From Diphasiastrum complanatum (lineage: Eukaryota; Streptophyta; Lycopodiopsida; Lycopodiales; Lycopodiaceae): a DNA stretch of 64,000 nucleotides. A program made the position numbers and the translations under genes. Shown in pieces: positions 9,901 to 21,126 of the stretch (position 1 is the stretch's first letter; every line of letters starts with the position of its first letter). The stretch covers positions 72,812,753 through 72,876,752 of the forward strand of contig CM055095.1 of the NCBI GenBank assembly GCA_029204225.1. The letters are read 5' to 3'. The notes under the pieces were generated by a model that saw only the letters and a list, made by a program, of their open reading frames with translations, was not told the origin of the DNA and made no database searches.

Positions 9901-11780
9901 GTACAGTCTTTTCTGGTTCTCCTGGTTTTGCAAGATTTATTGGCTGCGTCCTAGATTCCGGCATGTGTTCTTCAGGTTCACGATGTGCTTTAGGTAGCAT
10001 GATAACCACATCATCCAGTATATAATGTTCAAAATGCTCTGGCATATCAGGCTGGACTACATTTGCTTGTTCTTTTTCGAAAGGACTTGTCTTGGATCTT
10101 CGTTTAGTCTTCTTAGCAAGAATTGATTGTGGAGGTGATGACTTTCGAGATGATAAATCTTTCTTCTCAGGTGAAGACTTCCTAGACGACGATGTCTTGC
10201 TGGAGATCCGACTTGAAGAATCATTCTTGACTTTTCCTTTGCCTTTATCCAATAGAGGTGGCACTTCCTTTAAAGAGATCTTTTGAGGGGGATTTTTCCA
10301 TTTTAGGACCATTTTATAATGTTGCTTTGCTTGTTTCTTCGTCATCGAACCTGTCATCCTGTCTCCCTTCAATATAACTACTTTGGGCGATTTGATTGTT
10401 GGTTCATCAGGAACATTACGCACTCCCAAATTTGGTCAGATCCATATGATGTAGAATCTGTTCATCCGTAAGTTCTGCATTGCCATCATAAGTTAAGGCA
10501 TGGCTCATTGGTATGAGATCATATTCAATTGGATCTAGTATAGATTTCGTTGATATCCAGGCTACATTCACCACATTTAGTGAAAATGTGATTGGCGTAT
10601 CCAAAGTTCGATCTAACAAGGAAATCTCGCTCATCTCTGATTGAATATCTTGTTGACACATATATCGTGCTGTACAATCAATTGTTGCAAGAGCTTCGTT
10701 CCAATTGACAGTATCCGTTTGCGAATCGTAGTGAACTCCCAATTTTTTCTCTGGTCGATCACAAGTGTGATCCATTGTTGATGAGTCGTCATCCACTTTT
10801 TGAACCACTGGCTTGATAGTCCAAGTCGTAGGATCAATTTTAACTGCAAATTAAAGTGATCATGCCGGTACCCCAGTTATGAATTACTTGCGCAACTCGT
10901 AACCATGGACGTCCTTAGAGAACTCGGTAGACATTTGGTGCTTCTGGTAAGTCCATCACGACGAAAGTAATGACGAACCGTACTCTTGCAATCCTGACAG
11001 GTATATCTTCCACCATTTCTCGTGGACAAACCGTCATTTGATCAGCTAGCTTACTAGCAAAAGTAGCAGGCTTAATCTTTGTAAGGCCCCATTTTGTACA
11101 TAGCTTTGTAGAAATCAGGTTAACTCTTGAACCGCCATCTATCACGGTTGCTTCTTCAGAAAATTGTCTATGTTGTATCGACAGAGTGATATTCTTTTGT
11201 TCACTTTTCCAAGCTGCTCCAACATGTAGTACATCGTTAGATTCTTCAAATCCAGCACAAAAAAGTGGCTCCTGATGGTCTTCTGATTCTTCTTGATTGC
11301 GCTAAGACTTCTTTTGCTTTTGGCACCAACTTTAGGAGCTCTCCCAATGAAATATTGATCTTGCTAGACAAAATATTCATGAGTAATTCTGTATGCGGTG
11401 CTTCCGGTTTCGTCATCTTGAAGGGTTCTTCGTGATGATGTAATTGATCATTCATATCCATACGTAAATTTCTTGGAGGCTGCAATGGTGAAGACCGAAC
11501 TTCAGCTATTACTTTAGCAGCTTCAAGTTCCTCTTCTTCTTGCAGATGCTTAATCCACTGTCTCATATTTTGATATCTTCGTTTTTCTGCATTCAGATTT
11601 GGATAGACTTCCGATGCTGTTGGTGTATCGTTCAATGGTATAGAATCAGCAAGTACTGAATCCACTACTGGTTCTTTTTGCTTTTGTGCTCTGGTGACTA
11701 CCATCAAGGCTGCACTTGGTTTATTATAAGCTACCAATCCTTGCTTGATTGTTATCAAATTTACAGGTGCTGTAGATGTG
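9901..11780 (-). pseudogene. gypsy protease and protease-RT linker (broken)
   Basis: At the upstream end (11.7-11.25 kb) lies a charged linker with VYPNLNAEKRRYQNMRQW and HHHEEPFKM, shared with the plus-strand sibling at 21.2-21.6 kb. The protease follows near 11145, with IDGGSRVNLIS in place of the aspartic-protease D-S/T-G pattern. Then comes a long acidic linker, including SKTSSSRKSSPEKKD, that leads to RT. The protease would cleave Gag-Pol. The D-G-G form at the active site, frame breaks near 10.9 and 10.4 kb and a stop near 11.25 kb mark it as inactive. Confidence 0.72.
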
Positions 11781-12870
11781 TAAAAACACTTGTAAATCTG
11801 CAGACTGTAAAAGAACACGGAAAAATTCGCAGAACTGGATAAACAATGGATGAAAATTGAAACCGATTAGTCGATTAGTAAGAAGGAGACTAATCCAACA
11901 CGAATCCTTAAATGTCTTGACCTTCAAACTTAATTCTACACAGAATCTTCTGTGTGTATCCAAACTTAATGCTTTGGTTAAAATGTCTGCTGTCATATCT
12001 TACGTTCTACAGTACTGCAGTCTGACCTCTTTGTTGAGAACTTTGCTTCTGACGAAATGATACTTCAGTTCAATATGCTTACTCCTAGAATGAAATCTAG
12101 GGTTGTCTGATAAAGCAATGGCACTTTGATTATCACAAAATAATGTCGTCGGAGCATATTGATTCAGACCAATATCTGAGAGTAAATTTCTCAACCAAAT
12201 TGCTTTCTTTTTAGCTTGAGAGGCTGCGATATACTCTGATTCAGTGGAAAACAGAGCTATTGAAGATTGCTTGCAACTGTTCCAAGAAATTGGACCATTG
12301 TTGAGGAAGAATGTAAATCCGAAACTGGATTTATGAGTGTCTACATCTCCAGCCCAACTTGCATATGTAACCACTGAGTAAATTGAGTTTGTCGTTGTCG
12401 ACTGCTCCATAACAAATGCAAAATTCCATAGTAGCTCAAAGATATCTCATGAATCTGATAAGAGCCTTCTTATGTATTACACCAGGATTAGTCATAAACT
12501 TATTAAGATAGTTGACTGCAAAAGCTATGTCTGGTCTGGTACAGATCATGGCGTACATAAGAGCTCCTATAGAATGGTTAGGATACTCGCGCATTTGTTG
12601 CTTCTCATATATTGTTTGGGGACACTAGTCCTTTGACAATTTGAGACCTGGCTCCATTGCTGAGAGAGCTAACTTGCAATTAGTCAAATTATATCTAACT
12701 AACATGTTGTAGATGTACCTCTGTGTAATGTAGACAACTTTTGTTTTCTGTCTCTGTGAATTTGTATACCAAGACAGAAATGAGCTTTGCCTAGATCGGT
12801 CATGTCGAATTTGAAGATAGTATTTTCTTGTCCTCTTTTATCAGATCGATATTGTTGTTGAAAAGCAATG
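11781..12870 (-). mobile_element. Partial copia element: RT/RNase H end plus start of 3' LTR
   Basis: On the minus strand this fragment reads an RT segment (FKFDMTDLGKAHFCLGIQIH, 12.8 kb). It then has a complete-looking copia RNase H with SWAGDVDTHKSSFGF, STESEYIAASQAKKK, LFCDNQSAIAL and ADILTKALSLDTH, reaching about 11.9 kb. An LTR starting TGTTGGATTAGTCTCC follows at 11900 and is cut after about 120 bases, where the host gypsy sequence resumes. The same LTR start occurs in the plus orientation at 32021. The fragment is 5'-truncated at 12870, where another copia LTR begins. Frameshifts are visible near 12.4-12.7 kb. Confidence 0.8.
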
Positions 12871-13524
12871 TGTGAAAGATTCATTCAACTAGTTTCATCA
12901 CATTTTGTAATATTTCCATATTTGGCATATTGAGGCCAAAACTTGTTTTAGACTTAGAGGTTGACTTTTCGAAGTTCATTAGTCTAAATTTCATTTGAAT
13001 AAACACTTTTTGAAAGTGTGGGAAAGATAGAATGCGAGTTTGAGTAGATTCAATTTGAATAAGTTGGGTACATTGAATTTAGACCCAAAATTGGTAGGGT
13101 TAGCATTTTGGTGGGAAAGCCAAGTGGCCAAATAGGGGGTTTGGACCTGTTATAAAAGGATGTAACTCATGGAGAGAGTAATCTTCTCTCTTCTCTATCT
13201 CATTTCATGCTTATACATGGTTCTCTTGGGTTCTACTATCCATTGGTGCACTATCTTGGTGATTGCTTGCAATTCTATGTGTAGAATGATCTATATCTGC
13301 TATTCTTGAATCCACACGTGTGAAATACAGTAGCTTGCTGGTTTTGTATGGACAGTAATAGTACATAATCATTTCATTCAAGTTTGATCAAGCTGTATTA
13401 GTGTTTGCATCTCAAATTGTGTGTAGATGCTGATTTTTCTACATTGGTGAGATTGGTAGTGTATTTCTCTTTCTAACCAAAGATCATTCAAGTAGATTGG
13501 ATCTTAAGGATCTAAAATCTTTCA
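12871..13524 (+). repeat. 5' LTR of copia family A
   Basis: 654 bases with TG...CA ends. It contains TATAAAAGG near 13152 as a likely TATA box and a short CT-rich leader just after (TCTTCTCTCTTCTCTATCTC). The sister LTR at 26987 carries a 128-base (CT)n expansion at the same place. Confidence 0.85.
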
Positions 13525-14126
13525 CATGGTATCAGATCTTGTGTTTCAGTTTATGAAGGAGGAAATCAGATCTATCAATGATTTGGTGAAGATATCAAGT
13601 CTAGAGCATACTAGAGAGGATTCTACACCAAAATTGGATTTTTTGCTTTTGTAGATTGGATCTTTTGTAGATCAAAACACTAAATAGGTCAATATACTTG
13701 TTCAATTCCGATTTTTGAATTCACATACTGGATTTGGCCGATTTTTGGATCATTGGTTTAGCCTAAGTGGTGGCTTATAGATTGCATATAAAAATTTCAG
13801 CATTTGCATGTAGATTTGGAATAGTCAATTTTTTGTGATTTTGTCAAAACCCTAATTTTGATTGGATCTCTAGATAGTGAGGTTGATGGACCTCATTTGA
13901 GTGTGTTTCAATCTTAGGAAGTGGCAAAAGTCATTAGATTGAGGATAGATCATAGGTTGATCAAGATTCCATGATTATATGTGTTGATTTGCTTGGATAA
14001 GTGCTAGAAGAGAATTTATGAGATAATTTCAAATCTTGGTGATTTCTTTTGAAAGCATTTGTTGTTGTTCAAAGAAGTGCTTTGTGCATTGAAGTAGGTT
14101 GAAAGAGAAGATCAGGTCATTGCTAC

Positions 14127-14376
14127 ATGGCAACCTCAATTGGAGTCATGTTGGAAGCCAATGATAGGCTTACCTCAAGTAACTATTCATTGTGGAAAGT
14201 AAGGATGGAGTCACTTCTTGAGATGAATGATGTCTTGGATATTGTTGTAGGCTTGGAGGAGAGACCAGCAACACAACAAGATCAATTGAGGTATGACAAG
14301 AGGGCCAAGAAGGCTCTACACATGATAAAGATGAATGTTACCAATGAACTTCTCAAGGAAGTTGGTAAGTGCACAT
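14127..14376 (+). pseudogene. Truncated copia gag N-terminus
   Basis: About 83 codons of gag (UBN2/Retrotran_gag-type) are present: ANDRLTSSNYSLWKVRME is the usual copia capsid start. The reading then passes at about 14377 into antisense gypsy sequence. The full gag of the same family is at 23491-24222. Confidence 0.8.
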
Positions 14377-14377
14377 T

Positions 14378-15741
14378 GGTGGCTTCGGTCTTGCTAGACA
14401 GTCTTTATAGCAATGCCCATATCCACAATCACGACAAAATGATACAAATTTTCCTTTATTTGGGCATTCTGCAACTTTGTGATTTTTTCCACATGCAAAG
14501 CATCCAAGTGGTGCTCTGGCCCAATTTCTCGAGACTTGTTGTTGAGCGGCAGCATAGATGGCATACTATTTTGAAGATCCACCTTCCTGATCATTACCAT
14601 AGCTCCATTGCTCAACACTTCCGTAAGGTTCTGGTTCCATCAAATTGGTAGGAGGAGCTAAGTGCTTTGGTGGGGCAGGCAAAGCTAGACGTTCCGGGTA
14701 TCCAAGAGTAGATTGTCGTAGTCTTGCTGCTGGATTGCCTCCATATTGTGGATCTCGATATCCCATCTAGGCATACCGTTGCTGAATCATCCAAGGGTTG
14801 AAGTTGCAAAAGGCAGTCTCATGGTCAGGTGAATTACACAGATGGCAAACACTAATTTCCATTCATTTTTTCAATTGAGAAAACTCGTTCACTGTGTGAT
14901 TTCCTATACAAATAGAACACCAGACATTTTCCCTGGTAGGAAAAGTCTTTGCAAACTTCTCAGGTTCCTTGTTCGCTTCTCCGTGGAAATTTTCCAATGC
15001 TTTGATCTTCTCATCAAATTGCAACTATAAATTTTCCATCTATTTCTGCTAGGTCTTTCCAAGTTTCTCGAACTCATTGAGCATCATTTCTGCAATAGCA
15101 TTGGCATTTGTTGATGCAATAGTGGTGGATATTGTAGTAGTCTGCCCTGTTGTATAAGGAAACATACTGACATTCGGCTCATCATCTGAATCTTCATCCT
15201 CCTCCCGAATTGCATCGTCCATCACATTTTGCAAAAGTGTGTACTCATTATGGCATTTCAGTTCACGTCTGATCCGTTTAGATAGACCTGACAAAAACCA
15301 CATAAACATGGCATTTTCATTAATCAGCTCAGGCTCACATTCAGATCTAAGACGTTTCACCCTTTCGATGTAATCTCAAACCATTTCCCGCTTTCCCATT
15401 TTAATTCTACTTAAAAGTAGGAAAGAGTCTTCCATAAACTTCCGTGGTTTGAACCGTGTGATAAGGGCTCGTTTAACAACCTCCCAATCTGTACGCTCAA
15501 TTTCATCTTGGCTATAGTACCAATCTTGTGCTATTCCTGTTAAGGCCATAAGAAAAAGCTTAAGTTTATCTTGAGGATAAATCTCACCATAGACCTCACA
15601 AGATTCAGCATAGATCTGAAGAAATCGAACTGGATCTGTTAATCCATTATATTTCGGTAGATCCAATCGGGGTGCTCTTCTAACAATAATTGGATTGACC
15701 TCCTGTGGAGCAGCTCCAAGAGCAGCTCCAGGGGGAGCCAT
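14378..15741 (-). pseudogene. gag of the minus-strand Athila-like element (broken)
   Basis: From ATG 15741: LDLPKYNGLTDPVRFLQIY, WEVVKRALITRFKPRKFME, then a TGA near 15373 where siblings read CGA (Arg in RVRDYIEW), so this is one CpG change. It continues with SECEPELINENAMFMWFL and an acidic linker to 15049. The knuckle region (14.4-14.8 kb) is frameshifted but still shows sequence equivalent to the GCFAC...GHCYKDC clusters of the plus-strand sibling. It is split from protease by the copia block at 11781-14377. Confidence 0.78.
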
Positions 15742-16940
15742 TTAGATCAAATTGATAATGTGACTGGATATAGATTTTTCCAAAAACTATCTCAGATTAG
15801 ATCTGCTAGCTCTATTCCACTTTTCAAGAATCTGATTCTATATGATGAAAAACTACCCAAAATTCAATCAATCGATACTTCTCAAAAATGATAAATCTTT
15901 CGAAGTCCAATTCAGAATATATCAGATTTGATCCAAATTTTGACAGAGACTTGATCTGGAAAATCAGAAACTAAAAATAGGACTGGCGAAGGTTCTCTAG
16001 GCAAAGGTTGTCTCGGCGAAGGTTCAACAGTGCTATTTTGGGATAAAAACTCTCTGAACACTTTTCTGGAAATTTCTTGGGAAATAACCTTCACCAACTT
16101 CTCAGATGAAAGATCTGACACAGATAAATCTATGGACAACCGGACGAAGGTTTCTGACACAAGAAATACAGTTTTTGTGATTTTGCGAGGGTAAAATCAA
16201 GATTTTTTGTGATCTGATCAAGATAAATCTTTGTCGAACTCAAAAATAGTATTTTTATATAAATATAATGTTCTGGAAACTTGATGAAGGTTCTGGCAAA
16301 GGATCAAGAGTAATACTGGTAATTTTGCAAAAAAGTGACTTTTTTGGCAAAAATATGACAATATGACAACTAATCCTCTGAAAACCTTTCTATTTTTGGT
16401 ATTATTCTTCGTCGACCTGGCAATAGATATATCTGAATCACATCTAAGCACAATGAATTGGGTGAAGGTTCTTTTTGTGAATTTTTTAGGATTTTGATAA
16501 TTTTTGGTGTTTTTTGGTGGTTTTTCTAATGTTTTTGGAAATCTACTGGGAATTAATCTTCGCCCTTCCAATTGAAGGTTTTGTAAACAAAACCAAAGGT
16601 TTCTACAACTCGGCGAAGGTTTCCTGATTGAGGGTGAAAAGTTCTGGGCTCTGATGACGCTTTTTGCCTCTTTTTGACCAAATTTGATAGATTTGATCGA
16701 TTTTTATTATTTTCTCTGATATCTCAGATCCAAATGGATCTTAAGATTAGTGATCTGAATAGCTTTCCATGTTTAATAATCAAATTAGATTTCAAACAAG
16801 CAAATCCACTCAAAATCTAGCAAAATCAATCCCAAACTAACCCTACAATGCAGTTTTAACACTATTCATGCCATGACAAAATGCCTAATGCAAGCTCACC
16901 ATCAGCCAAACAGGCTGCAAACTGAAAAATTGGCGTAGCT
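15742..16940 (-). other. Leader of the minus-strand Athila-like element with repeated GGCGAAGGTT motifs
   Basis: Noncoding. On the plus strand it carries about ten copies of GCGAAGGTT or close variants between 15.98 and 16.63 kb. It corresponds in position to the CTCGCA-rich leader at 1.1-1.77 kb. The minus-strand ORF at 16218-16571 is low-complexity and I do not support it as coding. Confidence 0.5.
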
Positions 16941-16957
16941 CCCCAGCAACGGTGCCA
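16941..16957 (-). other. Primer binding site, Asp-tRNA type
   Basis: On the minus strand TGGCACCGTTGCTGGGG lies four bases after the LTR end ...CACTACA. It is nearly the same site as at 1084 and matches plant tRNA-Asp. Confidence 0.85.
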
Positions 16958-16961
16958 AAAT

Positions 16962-18032
16962 TGTAGTGGGTTTCTTTCGTTGTCTAACCTGAATGCAAGA
17001 TCTAGTCAATCTAGCATCAAAGAGACGGAGTTAGTTGTCACGCAGAGGTTCGTTCCCATGAGAGCGATAGTCTAGTTCAGATTTCAACATGAATGGAGGA
17101 TCTAACACTAACATCTATTAACACTAAGCATTAACACTACATCCATTAACCCTACTTCCATTAACCCTAAATCCACAACAATGATAGAAACTTACTCTTC
17201 TCTCTCTCCCTTTCTCTCTCACAAAAGGCATAAGAAATAACAATCCCAATAATGATCAAATCCAACAATTAGCGAAATCCAAAGAAAGCATGAGAAATGG
17301 AGGAAAAGAGAGGAAGAGCAAGGACATTCATCAATCCATTTCTAAAGAGAACCAATCTGCTTTATTGAAATGAGAAAATGAACATGGAGAGCAACTCGAG
17401 TTGGTCCCTTTTTATAATAGAGAGGAGGACCCTTGCCTCTGAATCCTATTGGTCCAACCTTGCCTCTGAATCCTATTGGTCCAATCTTGCCTCTGAATCC
17501 TATTGGTCCAAATTTAAAAAAGTGTGGGAACCATCAAAATTGGAGGGAAACCCAACTTTACTCACTAACTTGACATTTAGGCCCTGCGACATTAAAAGTC
17601 CCGCAAAAAGGCCTAAAGTCCTTTTATTGATTTTTAACTAATCAATCAAATAACTATGTGGTCATCGGGTTGGACTTACACACGCATGGTGCCAAATCCC
17701 TCTCACTTATTAACTAGGGTTAGGGTTGCCTTGGAATTCGCAAACCCTCCAACATTGAATCTGAAAAAGTGAGGGAACCCAGTCAAAAATTGGAGGGAAC
17801 CAATTTGAATTTGAATTTGAATTTTGGTGGGAACCCCTATTTTATTCACTAACTTGACTATTAGGCCGCGACATTAAAAGTCTCACAAAAAGACCTAAAG
17901 TCCTTTTATTGACTTGTAACTAATCAATTAACTATGTGATCATCGGGTTGGACTTACGCACTCAGGGTGCCAAATCCCTCTCACTTATTGACTAGGGTAA
18001 GGGTTGCCTCGATATCCACAAACCCTCCAACA
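16962..18032 (-). repeat. LTR of the minus-strand Athila-like element, internally duplicated
   Basis: Read on the minus strand it starts TGTTGGAGGGTTTG at 18032 and ends CACTACA at 16962 (1,071 bases). The start occurs twice, at 18032 and 17754, and the sequence after each is similar (about 17755-18032 against 17515-17754), so the 5' part of the LTR is tandemly duplicated. A 27-base unit, CCTCTGAATCCTATTGGTCC plus seven bases, is repeated three times at about 17434-17513. Upstream on the minus strand it abuts the 3' end of an extra ORF, and downstream it abuts a primer site. Confidence 0.8.
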
Positions 18033-18711
18033 GTATCCCCCACCAAAATAGGTGGCGGTCCCATGACACCTCGCGAGATTTATTACTTCGGGCTCTGGTT
18101 GGTCTCTCTTCGAACCTTTATCAGGTGGTCCATGAACTCCAGGTGTTCCATATTGAAATCGGTCTTGTGCGAAAAGAAACACTTATTCATGTCGGAAATC
18201 CAATTCGATGTTGTCCATGCTATAAATATGGACTCCTAGGATCCATCCAACATTGCGGCTCAATAGTACAATCTCGCTATCGGTAATTGATCTTGGACTT
18301 TGTCAGACGCCATAGGGACATTTGGATCGAAAGCCAATGCCAGTAAGCAATCATCCCATCTGGTGGAAACTGACACCAACTTGGTAAAGTCATTTGCAAA
18401 AAAGGCTGACTGCCTAATGGTCGAATATGGTGAAGACCTGTACTCGTATCCATAATCTTGGAGGGCTCGGTTGAAATCCACTACAATCGACCAACTATAT
18501 TGTTGGTAGATTATGGGCCAATTTGGAGTATGGATTGTGATTTTATCCATTGGCAATCCCAAATCTTTCCATTTATTCATGTGCGGCATTGGAACAAAAT
18601 ATAAATCCACCCGGAGCTGGCGAGGGCTTGCTACATAACTCATTGAATCTGGAGTCTTTTTAAAAACCGTTTTGCACCATGGTGGTTGCTCACCCAATGC
18701 AGGTAGGGTAG
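18033..18711 (-). pseudogene. Extra ORF (aORF) copy, C-terminal part
   Basis: The main open segment runs from 18697 to 18260. It aligns with the C-terminal third of the aORF at 4019-5929: GLPMDKITIHTPNWPIIYQQ corresponds to TPLDKITLQNFNWPVI, and DKVQDQLPIARLYY to DKIEDQLPVARVYY. A TGA follows YY where the other copy reads CGA (Arg). Beyond it the same frame continues to match (FSHKTDFNMEHLEFMDHLIK against HTPKDLKKLDRLNFMEDVTT). It ends almost at the LTR start, exactly as in the first element. Sequence identity is only moderate, so the protein has been kept through substantial divergence. The upstream coiled-coil half is not present here. Confidence 0.72.
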
Positions 18712-19697
18712 CTTATCCAAATCTTTGCCGAATTCAATTTCTGAAGTTTTAAACTTGATAAGATCCATTTGGAAACTTGAAGTTTTAAATTTGATAAGAT
18801 CCATCTAAGAAATCAGAGAAAACAACAAAAATTGCTCATTTCTGCAGATTTGGTGAAGAAGAAGGCAATTCTGTCATCAGACTTGATAACTTCTTGCTCT
18901 CTGGAAAAGAACCTCCACCGAGTTGCATGCAAGACCGGATTCATACAAATTTTGTGAAAAATTTACATCTTTCTGCAAAAATATTAGTTCTCTGAGAAGA
19001 ACCTTCGCCTATTTCTAATAGTTAGTGAGTCCAACGTTAAGTCACGGCCAGTTGTCATATCGACCTATTTTTGACCGAAAGGGCTACTTTTTTGCAAAAA
19101 TAATAGTATTACTCTTGAACCTTCGCTTGTTTTTCTGAGGATTCTAATTATAGTATTTCATCATTTTTGAGTTCGACAAAGGTTCAAGAGTAATACTGTC
19201 AAGATCTGTCAAGATCATCCAAAAAGTTTAATTTTATCCTCGCCAAGTTGCAAAAACCTTATTGTTTGCCAGAAAGAACCTTTGCCAGTTCTACCCTAGT
19301 TTTATCTATATTAGATTTATCCACTGCCAAGTCGGCAAAGGTTATTTCTACTAGATTTGTCAGTTAACAACCAGATCAATGATTTTTTACCCAAAATAGT
19401 AATGAAGGACTTTCTTCGAGTCATTTTTTGCCTAGAAAACCTTTGCTCATACTATTTTTAGATTTCGATTTACCAGATCTAGCCACTGTCAAATTTTTGA
19501 AACATTCTGTTATATTCTTAATTTGATTCTAAAAAAGCTTGATTTTAGAAGTGTCGATTGCTTGATCAAAGATCTTTTTTTAAAAAATCAGAAATCTTAT
19601 TATTGTCAAGTGATAGAAGTTTTATAGATCTGATCCGAAATAGGATCTGATTGAAAAATCTAGATCCAATGTCATTGTCTAATTGAATTGATTCACA
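18712..19697 (+). other. Leader of the plus-strand Athila-like element with AACCTTCGC motifs; inversion junction near its start
   Basis: A direct repeat of about 45 bases lies at 18.73-18.81 kb (GAAGTTTTAAACTTGATAAG and a near copy). From about 18.89 to 19.45 kb there are seven or more AACCTTCGCC/GGCAAAGGTT motifs, the plus-strand version of the motif in the leader at 15.7-16.9 kb. No LTR or primer site was found, so the plus-strand element is 5'-truncated where it meets the minus-strand extra ORF. Confidence 0.5.
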
Positions 19698-21126
19698 ATG
19701 GACATTCCACCAATTGTCGTTAGAAGGTCACCGCAATTAGAGATACCAAAGTATAATGGGTTATCTGATCTTATCAGATTTCTCAAAATCTATTCTGAAT
19801 CATGCGAGGTATATGGCGAAGGTTTTCCACAAGATAAACTTAAGCTATTCCCTATGGCCTTAACTAGAGCAACACAAGATTGGTTTTACAACCAAGATGG
19901 AATAGGACCTGCAGATTGGGAAGTTGTTAAACAAGCCCTCATCAAAGATTTAAACCAAGAAAATTTATGGAAGATCGTTTTTTATTTTTAAGTAAAATTA
20001 AAATGGGAAAGAGAGAGGGAGTACGAGATTATATTGAATGGGTTAAGCACCTCAGATCTGAGTGTAATCCCTATTTAATTAATGACAATGCTATGATTAT
20101 GTGGTTTTTAGGAGGTCTACCTAAGAGGATTAGACACGAGCTGAAATGCCATACTGAGTATATGTCCTTACAAAATGCTATGGATGATGCAATATGAGAG
20201 GAGAATGAAGATTCTGATGATGAACCAAATATTGGAATATTGCCATATACAACGGGACAAACAACTACTATATCCACCACTATTGCATCCACAAATAATA
20301 ATGCTAGTGCGGAATTGATGATTAACGAGTTTGAGAAACTTGGTCAAAAGCAGTAGATTCAGCTGGATAAGATGCAGTCTTAGTTCGATGAGAAGATGAA
20401 AGCTTTGGAAGAGGTGCATGCTAAGAGTAGCAACACAACTGAAAAGTTCGTTAAGACTTTTCTCGGGAAAATGTCTAGTGTTCAATTTGTGCGGAAAATC
20501 ACACCATGAATGAATGTCCAACATTGAAAGAACAGATGATGAATACTATTTGTCATCTGTGCAATTCTACGGGACACGAAATAGCTTTTTGCTCGTTTAA
20601 TCCTCGGATTATCCAACAAAGGTATGCTAAGCTTCAATATCGAGAACCTACTACCTATGCGGGACCTAATCCTAAGAGCAAGGCTCAAAACTTTGGCCTG
20701 GGATTTCCTGGACGACTTGCTTTGCCAGCTCCACAAGAACAACAGGCTCCTTCTGTGAATCTAATGGAACCAGAGCCTTACAATGGCAATGAGCAATGGA
20801 ATCACAATAATGATCAAGAAATTGGTTCTTCAGAGTAGTATGCTATCTATGCTGCCATGCAACAACAAGCAGCGAGACAATGGGCTAGAGCATCACTTGG
20901 ATGCTTTGCATGCAGAGAGAACCATAGAGCTGTGGAATGTCTGAACAAAGAAAAGTTTGTTCCATTTTGTCGTGAATACGGTTATGGACATTGTTACAAA
21001 GATTGTCCAACAAGACCAAAACCACCACCGGTTACTGCTCCACTGAATATGATTATGATCAAGCAAAGACCAACATCTCAGCCTATTGACCCAAGTGTAC
21101 CTTTGATAGTTGTTACCAGAGCCTAG
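19698..21126 (+). pseudogene. gag with zinc knuckles, plus-strand Athila-like element (broken)
   Basis: From ATG 19698: LEIPKYNGLSDLIRFLKIY, then a one-base frameshift near 19950 (the RFKPRKFMED frame resumes). IKMGKREGVRDYIEWVKHLR and MIMWFLGGLPKRIRHELK follow. In-frame stops are TGA 20195, TAG 20354 and TAG 20381. After another frame change near 20450 come NHTMNECPTLKEQ and CHLCNSTGHEIAFC. A second knuckle pair follows, GCFACRENHRAVEC and CREYGYGHCYKDC (20.9-21.0 kb). It ends at TAG 21124, where the minus-strand sibling reads Gln. Confidence 0.78.

Larger units (their letters stand above)
12871..14377 (+). mobile_element. 5' part of a copia element: LTR, primer site, leader, gag start
   Basis: The LTR is 12871-13524 (TGTGAAAGATTC...AAATCTTTCA). 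It is followed by a primer site TGGTATCAGATC at 13527 (initiator Met-tRNA type), about 600 bases of leader, and gag from ATG 14127. Gag reads MATSIGVMLEANDRL, NYSLWKVRMESLLEM and LRYDKRAKKALHMIKM. It stops at the junction near 14377, where the minus-strand gypsy gag resumes. LTR and gag closely resemble the fuller copy at 22879-27740. It sits back to back with the copia fragment at 11781-12870, so the gypsy element received two partial insertions or one rearranged pair. Confidence 0.82.
7621..18032 (-). mobile_element. Athila-like gypsy element, minus strand, 3'-truncated and interrupted
   Basis: Read on the minus strand, the order is LTR (18032-16962), Asp-type primer site, leader, gag (15741-14378), a nested copia block (14377-11781), then protease/linker, RT and integrase down to about 7621. 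It shares gag, linker and integrase sequence with the elements at 0.3-6.6 and 19.7-27.9 kb, so all belong to one lineage. RT shows the Athila/Tat-type run LEKVFERCRKYHISLNLEK. No 3' LTR is present. Frameshifts, stops and a deletion between RT and RNase H make it inactive. Confidence 0.82.

Noticed and set aside
17434-17513. Three evenly spaced repeats, considered as a CRISPR-like array
   Set aside because: The 27-base units are contiguous without unique spacers and lie in an LTR of a plant element.
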